DNA from: an uncultured Clostridia bacterium
Lineage (GTDB): Bacteria; Bacillota; Clostridia; TANB77; CAG-465
Direction of reading: 5' to 3'
Length of the DNA: 64,000 nt
Assembly: GCA_944387385.1 (NCBI GenBank)
Contig: CALXES010000009.1
Span: 1-64,000, forward strand
Part shown: positions 46,024 to 55,632 of the stretch, one piece after another
Layout: each line of letters starts with the position of its first letter
Position numbering within the stretch: the first letter of the stretch is position 1
The notes under the pieces: model-generated
What the model was told of the DNA's origin: nothing
What the model saw: only the letters and a program-made list of their open reading frames with translations
The model's database searches: none
Made by a program: the position numbers and the translations under genes

Positions 46024-47271
46024 TTATTTTGCATCAGGAACTCTTCCTAGTGTGATATTATCTACATTTCTAGGTTGAAGGGATACTATTGGATTTAATG
46101 CCTTTTCATATCTATAATCCATATTTAATTTGTTAACGGTACCACAAATAACATTGTGACTTGGTACACAATCAAGATCGCTATTTACGATTGATTGATA
46201 ATGGAAAAAGTCGGAATCTAAAGGCATAAGATTTACAGGACAATAATCTTCTTTTAAAGCTGTATTTGTTACAGTGTTTTTTAATACATCTCTTACATAC
46301 TCTACATTTGGTCCAAGTACTAGTAATTCTGGAAATGCACCATCGGATATAACACATGACCAATGTTTATTTTCATATTTTTCTAATAGTTCTGCAGAGA
46401 GTTTTAAATTTGCTACCTCCTGATAGAAACAATCTTTCCAAACACATTTAGCTTGTTGATTGTCTTCATCTTGTAAACAAGAGTAGTATAGATAGCATGC
46501 AGTATACATATGCATAACCAAGTTTTCAAGTAAGGTCATATTAGTATTTAGCAAACTGCCATAGTGAGTAACGTGATCTTCTTCTACCATTCCAATTTCT
46601 TGATATAATCTTCTTCCCATATCTGAGGGGTATAAATTACATACATTCATATAAAAGTTCATAGTCTGTTGTTCAGCAGCAGTAATTATATTGCAATGTA
46701 ATTTTGTTGACGTTGAAGCTTCTGAATCAGTTGAACGCCTAATTGTATCAACAGGATGTCGATGATGTGAAATTGTAGGTCTTGCTGGCATGATTTCAGT
46801 ATATTTTCCAACAAGAAATTCAGCATTTTTACCATATTCTACTTTCATAAGATTTGAATATCTATATAAATGATCAAAATCTTCTAAAAGAGCAAAATCT
46901 AAAGCTTGTTTTACATATTGATCAGTTTCACGTTTTGCAAGTCTTGCTGTTAAGTCAACTGCGAGTAATTCATATATGATGGTCTCCTCTAATATATTTT
47001 CATTAATTGGTTTTAGACATTGAACTAGTTTTTGTTGTTGCTGTTCAATTCTTCTTAATTTTGCAAGTTCTCTTCTTAAATCATTATCTGGACAATTTCT
47101 ACTAAATTGATGTAGGAAAAATATTTGCTCTGTTTCACATCCGTTCATTAAGATTACTCGAGCTTTAGTATATGGGCTGGTTGTGTTTTTATCATATGGT
47201 ACAGGATAAATATTTTTCCAATTATAATATTTTTGATTTGTTACTGGACTACAATAATCAAATGGGTTCAT
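46024..47271 (-). CDS. Ferritin-like double-domain protein
   Basis: A 415-aa protein without signal peptide. Two helical regions have metal-ligand spacing of ferritin-like proteins: EETIIYE with LLEDFDHLYRY (about residues 95-140), then AAEQQTMNFY with MVEEDHVTHYGSL (about 210-250), giving DxxH and ExxH pairs. Between them a conserved-looking HHRHPVDTIRR may add ligands. The Cys/Asn-rich, Tyr-rich composition would suit a spore or surface protein, but this is inference. GGAGG is upstream of the ATG. Not recognised as a named family. Confidence 0.65.
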   Translation of the reverse strand: MNPFDYCSPVTNQKYYNWKNIYPVPYDKNTTSPYTKARVILMNGCETEQIFFLHQFSRNCPDNDLRRELAKLRRIEQQQQKLVQCLKPINENILEETIIYELLAVDLTARLAKRETDQYVKQALDFALLEDFDHLYRYSNLMKVEYGKNAEFLVGKYTEIMPARPTISHHRHPVDTIRRSTDSEASTSTKLHCNIITAAEQQTMNFYMNVCNLYPSDMGRRLYQEIGMVEEDHVTHYGSLLNTNMTLLENLVMHMYTACYLYYSCLQDEDNQQAKCVWKDCFYQEVANLKLSAELLEKYENKHWSCVISDGAFPELLVLGPNVEYVRDVLKNTVTNTALKEDYCPVNLMPLDSDFFHYQSIVNSDLDCVPSHNVICGTVNKLNMDYRYEKALNPIVSLQPRNVDNITLGRVPDAK

Positions 47272-47415
47272 TGTTAACCTCCTTTATAATAATACATATG
47301 TATAAATTTGAAAAAAATGTTATATATTAATTAAATTATGTTATATTAATTTATATGCTATTGAGAATTTTTTGTAATTATGTTAGAGTTAAAAGTAGAT
47401 GTAAGAGGAAAATAT

Positions 47416-49992
47416 ATGGAAGAACAACTTAAAGAAAAAATTATAAAAGAACAGGATTTAATTTGTCAGCAAATACTAGACGTTAATGATTCATATAGTG
47501 TGTATATAAATGAGTCTAAAAAATCTTTTAATGATATAAAAAAGATTATTATATCTGATGAAGAAATTTTGAAGAATTTAAGTTCAAGTAATTTAGGAAA
47601 GTTGCTATATAATATAGATGCTGAAAAAAATAAAGAAACAGTAGATAATATAAGAAAAATAATAAGTAAGAAGTTAGATGAAGAACCTTGTTATTTTGAA
47701 GATAGTGAATCAAATCCTTTTTTAGATATTATTCATTCTAATACTGGTCTTGGTCGTAAATTTGGAAACGAAATAGTAGAAAAGATATTAAAAAACAATG
47801 AAGAAGGTCTAAAGAAAATGCAAGGTACAAATTTAGAAAAATTATCAACGAATATAAAAAAGTCTTTAGATGTAACAAATTTTTTAAAATATGCAAATGA
47901 TGGCGTTTTTACAGAAAGAAAAATACAAGATTTAGAAAAAATGGTGGAAGAAAATGAATATTTCTTAGATTATTTTAACTTTGGACTTCTTAGAGATGAT
48001 GTATATTATAATTTACCAAAAGAATTTATAAAACAAGTATCTAAGTTTCCTAAAATGACTAATAAATTGATGATTATTGCAAATAACAATCCAAAATTAT
48101 TTGAAGTCTTTTCTAACAGAGTAAATGAGTACGGAAAATTAATAGATAATTATGATGATGTAAAACTAATGCTTGACGGATTCTCTAGAAATGCTTTTGA
48201 AATAGATTTAAAAGAAATAGATGAAAATACTTATGATAATTTAATTAATTTTATAGGAACACAAGAAACTTTAAAACATGATATTTCATCAGAGAAAATT
48301 AGTAATTTACCAGAATATGGTGAAAATTATATAGATAGATTAAATGATTATTATGATGATAATTTTAGTAAATTGTTAAAAGAAGAAGAGGAAAAAAATT
48401 CTTTGGTAAATGAGAGAAGAAAAGAAATAGAAGAATTAAAAAATGCAATAGAAAATGAAACAGATTTTAAAACTAAAAAGAGATATGAGCTTAAGTTACC
48501 ATCAAAAGAATTTTTATTAAAGCTGACTATAGATGAAGTAAAAGAAATAGAAAATAATAAAAAAGATATATATTTATGTAAGAAATATTCTATGACATAT
48601 AATCAAGCGCAGAGATTATTACAAGAGTATGGAAGTGACTTAGATAATATTGAAGGAATAGAAGATGAAAAACAATTTTTTACTTCACTAAAAAATGATA
48701 TTGAAAATTTAGATGATGTAAATAATTTGTATAATAAAGATATAAAGAATTATAAATTTAGTGATGTAAGAAATATAAAAAATACTATAGCTCAGGAATG
48801 TGCAAAGACTTATATATCAAAGCTAAATTTAGTTAATGATAAGATAAAAGATGCAATTGAAACAAAAGATGAAAATGTATATGAACAAATAGACTTTAAT
48901 GGAAAGAAAGTTGATATAGTAAAATTAAAAGGTAAATTTGACATGTTTTTACATAGTACAGATACAGGATTTATATATAATAAAACATTAGACAGAGATT
49001 ATAATTTTAAAGAAGAGTGGGAAAAACAGCAAGAAAAAGCAGATCATATTTTATCTACAACGTATTCAACTCAAGATTTTATAGGGGCGCCACCTCTTAA
49101 AAATAATGGAGTAATGTATGGTTTTACTACAATTCCAAGAGAGAATATTAGAATTACTGGAATAACAGATATTAATACATATAATAGAGAGCTTGCATAT
49201 GATTCTGAAAATAAACAATATATGACTGCCAGTAGTTTACCATATAATTCTAGAAGAGTATATAGTGAGTGTACATTAGAAAAAGCAAATCCGGATTTTG
49301 TTGTACTTTATGATGATGCAACAGAAGAAATGAAACAAAATGCATATAAAGCAGCTTCACAGTTTGATATTCCTATAGTATTTCAAGATAAAAAAGAAAT
49401 TATAAAAAATCAAGTAGAAAATCTTAATATTTTAATTGAAGATTTTCAAAAGACTAATGATACTAAAATTTTAAAGACTTTAATAAACAAATACGAAACA
49501 AATGTATCTGGTTGGCTTTTAAATAGAAAAGAAGGAGAAGATGAATCTCATACAAAGGGTATAGATAATTCTAGATTTAAAGATGATTTTTTAGATGTTG
49601 AGAATAAAATTCAAAATGTGGTGTCAAATTATTTAGATAATGTAGAAAACTCAAAAGATAAAATGGAATCTGAGCTTACAGACATAGCAGTTACTATTTT
49701 ACATGAAAAAAAGCTGTATGAAGATAGCTTAAGTGGTGGACCGGATAAAAAGATAAGTGGAACAAAAATGAGTCTAGACGCAGATAAGATAGTAAATAGA
49801 CTAAATGCTGTATTTGAGAAAAAAGGAATGGAAAACTATAAAATAAATGAGGATACGAAGCTAAATCAATATCTAAAAATGAAGGATATTGCCAAAAATG
49901 CAGTATGTAGAGAGAGAATATCTACTAAAGATGTGATAGATTCTCTTAAAGTAGAAGAACAAAGTAAAAATATGGAGGACAAGCACATATGA
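47416..49992 (+). CDS. Large module protein with ART-like C-terminal region
   Basis: An 858-aa soluble helical protein. The region about residues 505-640 has blocks LHSTDTGF, STTYSTQDFIG, GFTTIPRENI, YSE, and PDFVVLYDD…FDIPIVF. This pattern recurs in uncharacterised proteins of Clostridia and Mollicutes. The order His, Ser-Thr, Glu is reminiscent of ADP-ribosyltransferase folds, but this is inference. The rest is coiled-coil-like and probably a delivery or scaffold part. The ATG at 47416 follows AAGAGGAAA; an earlier ATG at 47380 lacks a site. Its stop overlaps the next start (ATGA). Confidence 0.7.
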   Translation: MEEQLKEKIIKEQDLICQQILDVNDSYSVYINESKKSFNDIKKIIISDEEILKNLSSSNLGKLLYNIDAEKNKETVDNIRKIISKKLDEEPCYFEDSESNPFLDIIHSNTGLGRKFGNEIVEKILKNNEEGLKKMQGTNLEKLSTNIKKSLDVTNFLKYANDGVFTERKIQDLEKMVEENEYFLDYFNFGLLRDDVYYNLPKEFIKQVSKFPKMTNKLMIIANNNPKLFEVFSNRVNEYGKLIDNYDDVKLMLDGFSRNAFEIDLKEIDENTYDNLINFIGTQETLKHDISSEKISNLPEYGENYIDRLNDYYDDNFSKLLKEEEEKNSLVNERRKEIEELKNAIENETDFKTKKRYELKLPSKEFLLKLTIDEVKEIENNKKDIYLCKKYSMTYNQAQRLLQEYGSDLDNIEGIEDEKQFFTSLKNDIENLDDVNNLYNKDIKNYKFSDVRNIKNTIAQECAKTYISKLNLVNDKIKDAIETKDENVYEQIDFNGKKVDIVKLKGKFDMFLHSTDTGFIYNKTLDRDYNFKEEWEKQQEKADHILSTTYSTQDFIGAPPLKNNGVMYGFTTIPRENIRITGITDINTYNRELAYDSENKQYMTASSLPYNSRRVYSECTLEKANPDFVVLYDDATEEMKQNAYKAASQFDIPIVFQDKKEIIKNQVENLNILIEDFQKTNDTKILKTLINKYETNVSGWLLNRKEGEDESHTKGIDNSRFKDDFLDVENKIQNVVSNYLDNVENSKDKMESELTDIAVTILHEKKLYEDSLSGGPDKKISGTKMSLDADKIVNRLNAVFEKKGMENYKINEDTKLNQYLKMKDIAKNAVCRERISTKDVIDSLKVEEQSKNMEDKHI

Positions 49993-50264
49993 TAAGTGGA
50001 AGATATAAAAAAGCATATACGGAAGTCCTTGAAGTCTTAAGTAAATTAAGTCCAGAAGAGTATAGTAAAATTCCTAAGGAGAAAATAGAGTATTATAAGA
50101 AAAATGCAGATAAATACTATTATTTTGAGATAGATCCTTCGATTCCTATTGAAAGACAAAAATTATCTAAAGAGGCAAATGCAATTCTAGTTTCATTATT
50201 CTTAGATTATTTTGTAAATGATTTTCAAAGAAAAAGTCTTAAAGAAATGTTAGATAATAATTAA
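49989..50264 (+). CDS. Small conserved partner protein, 91 aa
   Basis: Paralogue of the 76-aa protein at 2837-3067 (same YxxAxxEV…EExxKI…SxExxAI…YF pattern). Starts inside the stop of the 858-aa gene, so translation is coupled. Soluble and helical. Possible immunity, chaperone or subunit of the large protein; not established. Confidence 0.78.
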   Translation: MISGRYKKAYTEVLEVLSKLSPEEYSKIPKEKIEYYKKNADKYYYFEIDPSIPIERQKLSKEANAILVSLFLDYFVNDFQRKSLKEMLDNN

Positions 50265-50292
50265 ACACCTCTATTTAGAGGTGTTATTTTTT
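50264..50292. terminator. Bidirectional terminator after the module
   Basis: AACACCTCT, ATTT, AGAGGTGTT then T-rich. Confidence 0.85.
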
Positions 50293-51075
50293 TAGAACTA
50301 ATGTCTTTATTTTAAAGTCTTTTGAGTTATATCCCCACGGATTAGATACGAACCTTGTACCACTTTTCATAAAATCTTCTTCAAAATGGTCATGACCATA
50401 TATCCAGTAGTTTGCTTTAAATTTTTTTACTTCGTTATAATAGCAACTATTATTTTTTCTAGGGTTATTAATTGGTGGAACATGAGTTATTATTAAATCT
50501 AAGTCGCTAGGTAAATTGTCATACCAATTCATACTATCTGAGTGCATATTTAATATTTTATCTTTTTTAGATAAGTCAGATAATATAAGTCGTGAATCAT
50601 TAGAATACAAATAATAAAAGTACCATCCAGAAAAAGATTTTGGTAAGTACCAAAATGTATCTCCTGCTATTTTAAATCCTTTATAGCAAATAATTCCTTT
50701 ATTTTCATTGTTTCTATCAAGGAATATTATGTTGTCATTTGCAAGAGTAGTAATTTCAGTTATTTTATTTAAACTATTTGAATTATATTCCTGTTTCATA
50801 TTGCTATTTAGAAATTTAGAAATATAATATTCATGATTACCAGCAACATAAATTACAGTATCATAATATTTAGAGCATAGTTTAAGAAAAAGTATAGCTG
50901 ATTTAGTAAATTCACTTACATCCCCAGCAACAACTAAAACTTTACTTTTAATTTTAGGTACAATATTGTTATTAACAAATTCTATTAAATCTTTTTCATC
51001 ATATCCGTATGAATGAGCCTTTATATAGTAACTAAGATGTAAATCTGACACATAGTCCACTTTTAAATTATCCAT
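50284..51075 (-). CDS. Metallophosphoesterase
   Basis: A 263-aa calcineurin-like phosphoesterase. Metal motifs: YVSDLHLS, VAGDVSEF, VAGNHEYY, THVPPINN and YGHDHFEED. No signal peptide, so intracellular; substrate unknown. AGGTGAT before the ATG. Confidence 0.9.
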   Translation of the reverse strand: MDNLKVDYVSDLHLSYYIKAHSYGYDEKDLIEFVNNNIVPKIKSKVLVVAGDVSEFTKSAILFLKLCSKYYDTVIYVAGNHEYYISKFLNSNMKQEYNSNSLNKITEITTLANDNIIFLDRNNENKGIICYKGFKIAGDTFWYLPKSFSGWYFYYLYSNDSRLILSDLSKKDKILNMHSDSMNWYDNLPSDLDLIITHVPPINNPRKNNSCYYNEVKKFKANYWIYGHDHFEEDFMKSGTRFVSNPWGYNSKDFKIKTLVLKK

Positions 51076-51217
51076 TATATCACCTCACAATAAATTTATT
51101 TATGATTTATAAAAAAACAAGTATGAACATTATAACATACAATAATGTATTTGTATACATAACTTGTTGAATAAAATTATATACTATGCTAATATATAAT
51201 TTAGGAGAGAAAAATAT

Positions 51218-51802
51218 ATGTATGACGATGTTGAATTGAAAATAAAAAGAAAAAATAAAGTGTTATTTACTAGAGATAGTCTTTGTCTACAAGAATTATT
51301 AAAATTAATTAGATTGCAAACACATAAAACACTAGTGCTATGGGCGTTTTGTTGTGTAGAAGAGGTAATAAAAATATATAATGGTAAATATCAAGACGAT
51401 TTTAGACCGACTATTGCGTACGAAACGTGTAAAAAATGGGCAAGTGGCGAAATAAAAATGAAAGAGGCTAAAAGATGTATTCTAGAATGCCATAGTATTG
51501 CAAAAGAAATAGACGATGACTATTATATTGCCATATGTCATGCAATAGGACAGGGACTTTCAACTGTACATGTGGAGACTCATGCAATAGGACTTGTAAT
51601 GTATGAGCTTACAGCTATTGTTTTAAAAAATAGAGATAATTATGAGGAAAAAGTTAATGATAAAATACGTTGGTATATTAAAACTCTAAAATATTTTGCG
51701 GATAATGTGGATAATACACAAGATAAATGGGCGAGTTTTTTAGAAAAAGATATACCAAATAAAGAAATGATTTTATATAATAAAAAACTGCTAGTAAAGT
51801 AG
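51218..51802 (+). CDS. Imm5-like putative immunity protein
   Basis: A 194-aa helical protein resembling Imm-5-like putative immunity proteins of polymorphic toxin loci: RPTIAYETCKKWASGEIKM followed by AKRCILECHSIAKEI and AICHAIGQGLSTVHVETHA. Family members sit both in toxin loci and alone. Here the nearest toxin candidate is the ART-like protein 1.2 kb away. TTAGGAGAG precedes the ATG. Confidence 0.7.
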   Translation: MYDDVELKIKRKNKVLFTRDSLCLQELLKLIRLQTHKTLVLWAFCCVEEVIKIYNGKYQDDFRPTIAYETCKKWASGEIKMKEAKRCILECHSIAKEIDDDYYIAICHAIGQGLSTVHVETHAIGLVMYELTAIVLKNRDNYEEKVNDKIRWYIKTLKYFADNVDNTQDKWASFLEKDIPNKEMILYNKKLLVK

Positions 51803-51812
51803 CAGTTTTTTT
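51782..51812. terminator. Bidirectional terminator
   Basis: AAAAAACTGCTA and TAGCAGTTTTTT between the Imm5-like gene and gerQ-like gene. Confidence 0.85.
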
Positions 51813-52143
51813 ACATACCATATTGAAATGGTGGAGTGTTATAAATAAAAGAATTGTTTGAAATAGTAACAAATTTTATGGAAAATATGTCACAGTAAAG
51901 TAAATTATTATCTTGAACAGAACGTAGAACAATATAACTTGCTCCAACTTCAAGTAATATACCAATTCTATCCTGTAAGTTAGTTGTTCCTATTAAAAAT
52001 TCAACTTTTAGTAATTTACCTATGTAATTTCTTAAAAATGCCGGAGTATAAATAGAATTTGTAAGTGTCTCTGGCATATTAGATGGACTTGTTGTATTAT
52101 TGTTAAGCTCTGCAACTTGACGATTATCTGTATTATTTATCAT
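51811..52143 (-). CDS. GerQ-like spore coat protein
   Basis: A 110-aa protein whose C-terminal domain (AFLRNYIGKLLKVEFLIG, then GILLEVGASYIVLRSV and LLYCDIFSIKFVTI) matches the Spore_GerQ layout. GerQ is a coat protein that positions the cortex-lytic enzyme CwlJ for germination by Ca-dipicolinate. The N-terminal 35 residues are disordered and Asn/Thr rich. It lies 20 bases after the CwlJ-like gene, the expected partner. AAAGGAGAT before the ATG. Confidence 0.78.
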   Translation of the reverse strand: MINNTDNRQVAELNNNTTSPSNMPETLTNSIYTPAFLRNYIGKLLKVEFLIGTTNLQDRIGILLEVGASYIVLRSVQDNNLLYCDIFSIKFVTISNNSFIYNTPPFQYGM

Positions 52144-52163
52144 ATCTAATATCTCCTTTCTAT

Positions 52164-52607
52164 TTAAGTAGTAGCATAAATTTCAGTAGGTGCAAAAAAG
52201 CAATGATTTAATATTCTAGTATGTAATCTACCAGTTCCGTTATATGGAAACTCTTTTGGACATGTTGGTCTGTATGGATTCATAAACCAAAGACATGTTC
52301 CTACTTCATTTAAAATATTACCACTTAAAGCCCAATCAGCAATAGCATAATGTTCATCTGTAGGATTCATGTTATAAATGTTTTGAGCATTATATGATCC
52401 TTTTAGCAAATCTGTTGCGCAGTTAAATTGTCCAGTTTGAAAAACTATATTTCGTATATTTCCACCTTGAGAAACTCTAAAATATTCACCTTCATTTGAA
52501 TTTACTCTATTCATTATAACTGAAGCAACAGCTTTCATTCCATTATCTCCTTCGCCTCCAGCTTCACACATTATAAGTCTTGCTAATAGTTCTCTATCTG
52601 AATACAT
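52164..52607 (-). CDS. cwlJ: CwlJ/SleB-type spore cortex-lytic enzyme
   Basis: A 147-aa Hydrolase_2 domain protein without signal peptide, which fits CwlJ (coat-located, no export) rather than SleB. The signature LIMCEAGGEGDNGMKAVASV with catalytic Glu, NRVNS, and the C-terminal LHTRILNHCFF are family motifs. Degrades muramic-lactam cortex peptidoglycan in germination. Co-transcribed with gerQ-like gene. Supports an endospore-forming host. Confidence 0.88.
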   Translation of the reverse strand: MYSDRELLARLIMCEAGGEGDNGMKAVASVIMNRVNSNEGEYFRVSQGGNIRNIVFQTGQFNCATDLLKGSYNAQNIYNMNPTDEHYAIADWALSGNILNEVGTCLWFMNPYRPTCPKEFPYNGTGRLHTRILNHCFFAPTEIYATT

Positions 52608-52739
52608 TTTATCACCTACTTTTTATATAGTATTTTATGTTTTATTAGAAAAAATGTTAATGAAGATTTTGTTTTAGTAGATTCATTGTATGGTATAAAA
52701 AACAATATAAAAAATAAGATGATAGTAGATATAATTTTG

Positions 52740-52794
52740 TTGACTTTTAGGTTACCTTGTGGTAAATATATTTTATAGTCGACATTTTACGACT
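52740..52794 (+). promoter_or_regulatory. Promoter with operator-like palindromes before GH13 gene
   Basis: TTGACT (52740-52745) is followed by palindrome TTACCTTGTGGTAA (52752-52765) that overlaps the expected -10 (TAAATA), and by AGTCG/CGACT (52777-52781/52790-52794). A repressor bound between -35 and -10 would block transcription; LacI/GntR-type sugar control is a guess. Confidence 0.45.
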
Positions 52795-52826
52795 GAAATG
52801 ATTATTTTAGTTAGGAGGAGAAAAAG

Positions 52827-54683
52827 ATGATTAACGAAATTTTCTGCAGTTTGGATCCTAAATGTAAAGATCCAATTGGCCCGACGAAAGAAGGAACAGA
52901 AGTAAAGTTTAGCATACGGTTAGATAAAGTTAGTATAATAGAGAATCCAAAACTCGTTATCTTTAGAATAGACAAATGGGACGAAAGGCAAGAAATTGAT
53001 TTGAAGCTTTCAAGTGCTTCATTCAATAACAATTATTATTCTTGTACTTTTGTGCCTGAATGTGCGGATGTCTACTATTATTATTTTACTTTGAATATTA
53101 ACGGAAAGTATGTTGAAGTTCGTAGGGATAGGTTTTCAAAATCTTGCTTTGGTGGAAAAGAGAATGAATGCTTTCAGCTTACGACCTTTACAAAGGATAT
53201 CTCAGTTCCAGATTTTATGAAAGGAGCGATTTTCTATCAGATATTTCCAGATAGATTTTACAATTCGGGAGCTCCAAAAGAAAATGTACCACAAGATAGA
53301 AAAATTCATCAAGATTGGTACGAAAATCCAGATTATTTGCCTAATGAAAAAGGTATCATTTTAAATAATGATTACTTTGGTGGAGATTTGAAGGGAATAA
53401 TTCAAAAATTAGATTATATTGCATCTTTGGGTACAACGATTATTTATTTAAACCCAATTTTTGAGGCTCATTCTAATCACCGTTATAACACAGCAGATTA
53501 CTTGAAGATTGATCCTTTACTTGGTAAAGAGGAAGACTTTAAGGAACTCTGTGAGGAGGCAAAGAAAAGAGGTATAAGGATAATCCTTGATGGAGTATTC
53601 AATCACACAGGCTCTGATAGCGTTTACTTTAATAAAGAGAGACGTTATGCAACGGTTGGAGCATACACAAGTCCGGATAGTCCATATTACAATTGGTATT
53701 GTTTTTTCAATTACCCTGATGGATATGATTCATGGTGGGGCTTTGATACATTGCCAAAACTTAATAAACATCAAGAAGAAGTGATAGAATTTTTCTGCGG
53801 TGTTGTTAAGAAGTGGATTAGACTTGGTGCTTCAGGTTTCAGATTTGATGTTGTAGATGAGCTTACAAACTATATGCTATATAGGTTGTCTAAATCTATT
53901 AAAGAGGAAAAAGTATATGATTCTCAGCCTTCAGTTATTGGAGAAGTATGGGAGGATGTTTCTACTAAAGAGGCGTATGGAGAAAGGAAGCATTACTTTA
54001 CTCAAAATACGCTAGATAGTGCAATGAATTATGTATATAAAGATGCACTGTTCTGGTATTTTGAAAATAAGGATGCAGAAGGTCTTCTTGATGCAATCTT
54101 AAGAACAATTGAGAATTATCCAAAGGACAATCTTGATGCTATGATGAACATGATATCTGGTCATGATATTGAAAGAGCAATAACGCGTCTTGCAAAGGGA
54201 CCTGCAAATGGTACTGATAGATACTGGCAAGCAAATAACGACTATATGGATCCTGATACGTATAGAAGAGGTAAAGAACTTCTTAAGCACATGTCTGTGA
54301 TTCAGTATTTCTTGCCTGGAAATCCGTGTCTTTATTATGGAGATGAAGCAGGTGTATGTGGATACAAAGATCCGCATAACAGAAAAACCTATCCTTGGGG
54401 AAGAGAAGATGTTGAACTTATTGAATTTTACCGTTTACTTGGTAAAATACGAAATGAAAGTACTTTCTTAAAGGATGCTAGGTTTATACCTCTTATTTTC
54501 CATGGTGGTCTTTGTACGTTTGCTCGAGAATCCTTGACGGGAGATGAAAGAATTTATGTTGGTGTAAATATATCAGATAAGCCATTTGACTTAGATTTTG
54601 TAAGTGCAAATGATGTACTTTACACTTCTGGTCCACAGAAAGTAAAAAAGCTTGTTCCAAATAGTTCCATAATTTTGAAATGA
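52827..54683 (+). CDS. GH13 neopullulanase/cyclomaltodextrinase-like glucosidase
   Basis: A 618-aa intracellular alpha-glucan hydrolase. An N-terminal CBM34-like domain (about residues 1-120) precedes the barrel: NPIFEAHSNHRYNTADY, LDGVFNHTG (region I), GFRFDVVDEL with the Asp nucleophile (region II), GEVWED with the acid Glu (region III) and SGHDIERA (region IV). No signal peptide, so acts on imported maltodextrins. AGGAGGAG before the ATG. Its codon mix is less AT-biased than neighbours, which hints at recent acquisition. Confidence 0.9.
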   Translation: MINEIFCSLDPKCKDPIGPTKEGTEVKFSIRLDKVSIIENPKLVIFRIDKWDERQEIDLKLSSASFNNNYYSCTFVPECADVYYYYFTLNINGKYVEVRRDRFSKSCFGGKENECFQLTTFTKDISVPDFMKGAIFYQIFPDRFYNSGAPKENVPQDRKIHQDWYENPDYLPNEKGIILNNDYFGGDLKGIIQKLDYIASLGTTIIYLNPIFEAHSNHRYNTADYLKIDPLLGKEEDFKELCEEAKKRGIRIILDGVFNHTGSDSVYFNKERRYATVGAYTSPDSPYYNWYCFFNYPDGYDSWWGFDTLPKLNKHQEEVIEFFCGVVKKWIRLGASGFRFDVVDELTNYMLYRLSKSIKEEKVYDSQPSVIGEVWEDVSTKEAYGERKHYFTQNTLDSAMNYVYKDALFWYFENKDAEGLLDAILRTIENYPKDNLDAMMNMISGHDIERAITRLAKGPANGTDRYWQANNDYMDPDTYRRGKELLKHMSVIQYFLPGNPCLYYGDEAGVCGYKDPHNRKTYPWGREDVELIEFYRLLGKIRNESTFLKDARFIPLIFHGGLCTFARESLTGDERIYVGVNISDKPFDLDFVSANDVLYTSGPQKVKKLVPNSSIILK

Positions 54684-54691
54684 GTCTTTTT

Positions 54692-54724
54692 AGTGTGCTG
54701 TAATGTATTACGGCACACTTTTTC
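54692..54724 (+). terminator. GH13 terminator
   Basis: AGTGTGCTGTAAT and ATTACGGCACACT form a 13-bp stem (one G-U) with a T-run. Confidence 0.88.
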
Positions 54725-54812
54725 TTTGTCTTTTAACACTTTTAATTAATACTAGTTTTGTAGTATAATATTTGTAAATGTTTAATTTTAGTTATAATAA
54801 GGAGTAATAAAA

Positions 54813-55559
54813 ATGATTTATATCACAGGTGATTGTCATTCAGACTTTACTAGATTTTCTACAGATAATTTTCCAGTACAAAAGCAAATGACAAAAAAAG
54901 ACTATGTTATTATTTGTGGAGATTTTGGTGGTGTGTGGGATTATATAATAGAAAGTAAAAGTGAAAAATATTGGTTAGATTGGTTAAATAATAAAAATTT
55001 TACAACATTATTTGTAGACGGTAATCATGAGAATTTTACAAGATTATATAATTATCCAGTAGAAAAGTGGCATGGAGGTAAAGTGCATAAAATTCGAGAT
55101 TCAGTTATTCATTTAATGCGTGGTGAGATGTTTGAAATAGATGGAGAGAAGTTCTTTACATTTGGTGGAGCTAGTTCACATGATATAAAGGATGGTATAT
55201 TAAATTTAGATGAGCAAGAAAAAATATATAAGTATAGAAAAAGAGGAGCAGAATTTAGAATTAGAGATTTTTCATGGTGGGACTTAGAGCTTCCAACAAA
55301 AGAAGAAATGCGAAATGGAATATTAAATTTGGAAAAGGTAAACTATAAGGTAGATTATATTATTTCACATTGTGCACCAACTAATGTTCAAAGATTAATT
55401 AGTAATGATTATAATGAAGACTTTTTAACAGATTATTTACAACAAATATATGAGAAGACAAAGTTTAAAAAATGGTATTTTGGACATTATCATGAAAATA
55501 GGCAGATTAATGAACAATTTTGTATGTTATATGATGATATCATAGCTTTAAGAAAATAA
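54813..55559 (+). CDS. Metallophosphoesterase
   Basis: A 248-aa calcineurin-like phosphoesterase: YITGDCHSDF, ICGDFGGVWD, VDGNHENF, ISHCAPTN and FGHYHENR. Cytoplasmic. This branch is common in gut Firmicutes; substrate unknown. AAGGAG before the ATG. Distinct from the enzyme at 50284. Confidence 0.9.
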   Translation: MIYITGDCHSDFTRFSTDNFPVQKQMTKKDYVIICGDFGGVWDYIIESKSEKYWLDWLNNKNFTTLFVDGNHENFTRLYNYPVEKWHGGKVHKIRDSVIHLMRGEMFEIDGEKFFTFGGASSHDIKDGILNLDEQEKIYKYRKRGAEFRIRDFSWWDLELPTKEEMRNGILNLEKVNYKVDYIISHCAPTNVQRLISNDYNEDFLTDYLQQIYEKTKFKKWYFGHYHENRQINEQFCMLYDDIIALRK

Positions 55560-55632
55560 ATGTAAAACTTATATGATTGTATAATTATTTTATATATGAT
55601 ATTCTATTTTTATAATTGTAGGAGAACGATAT

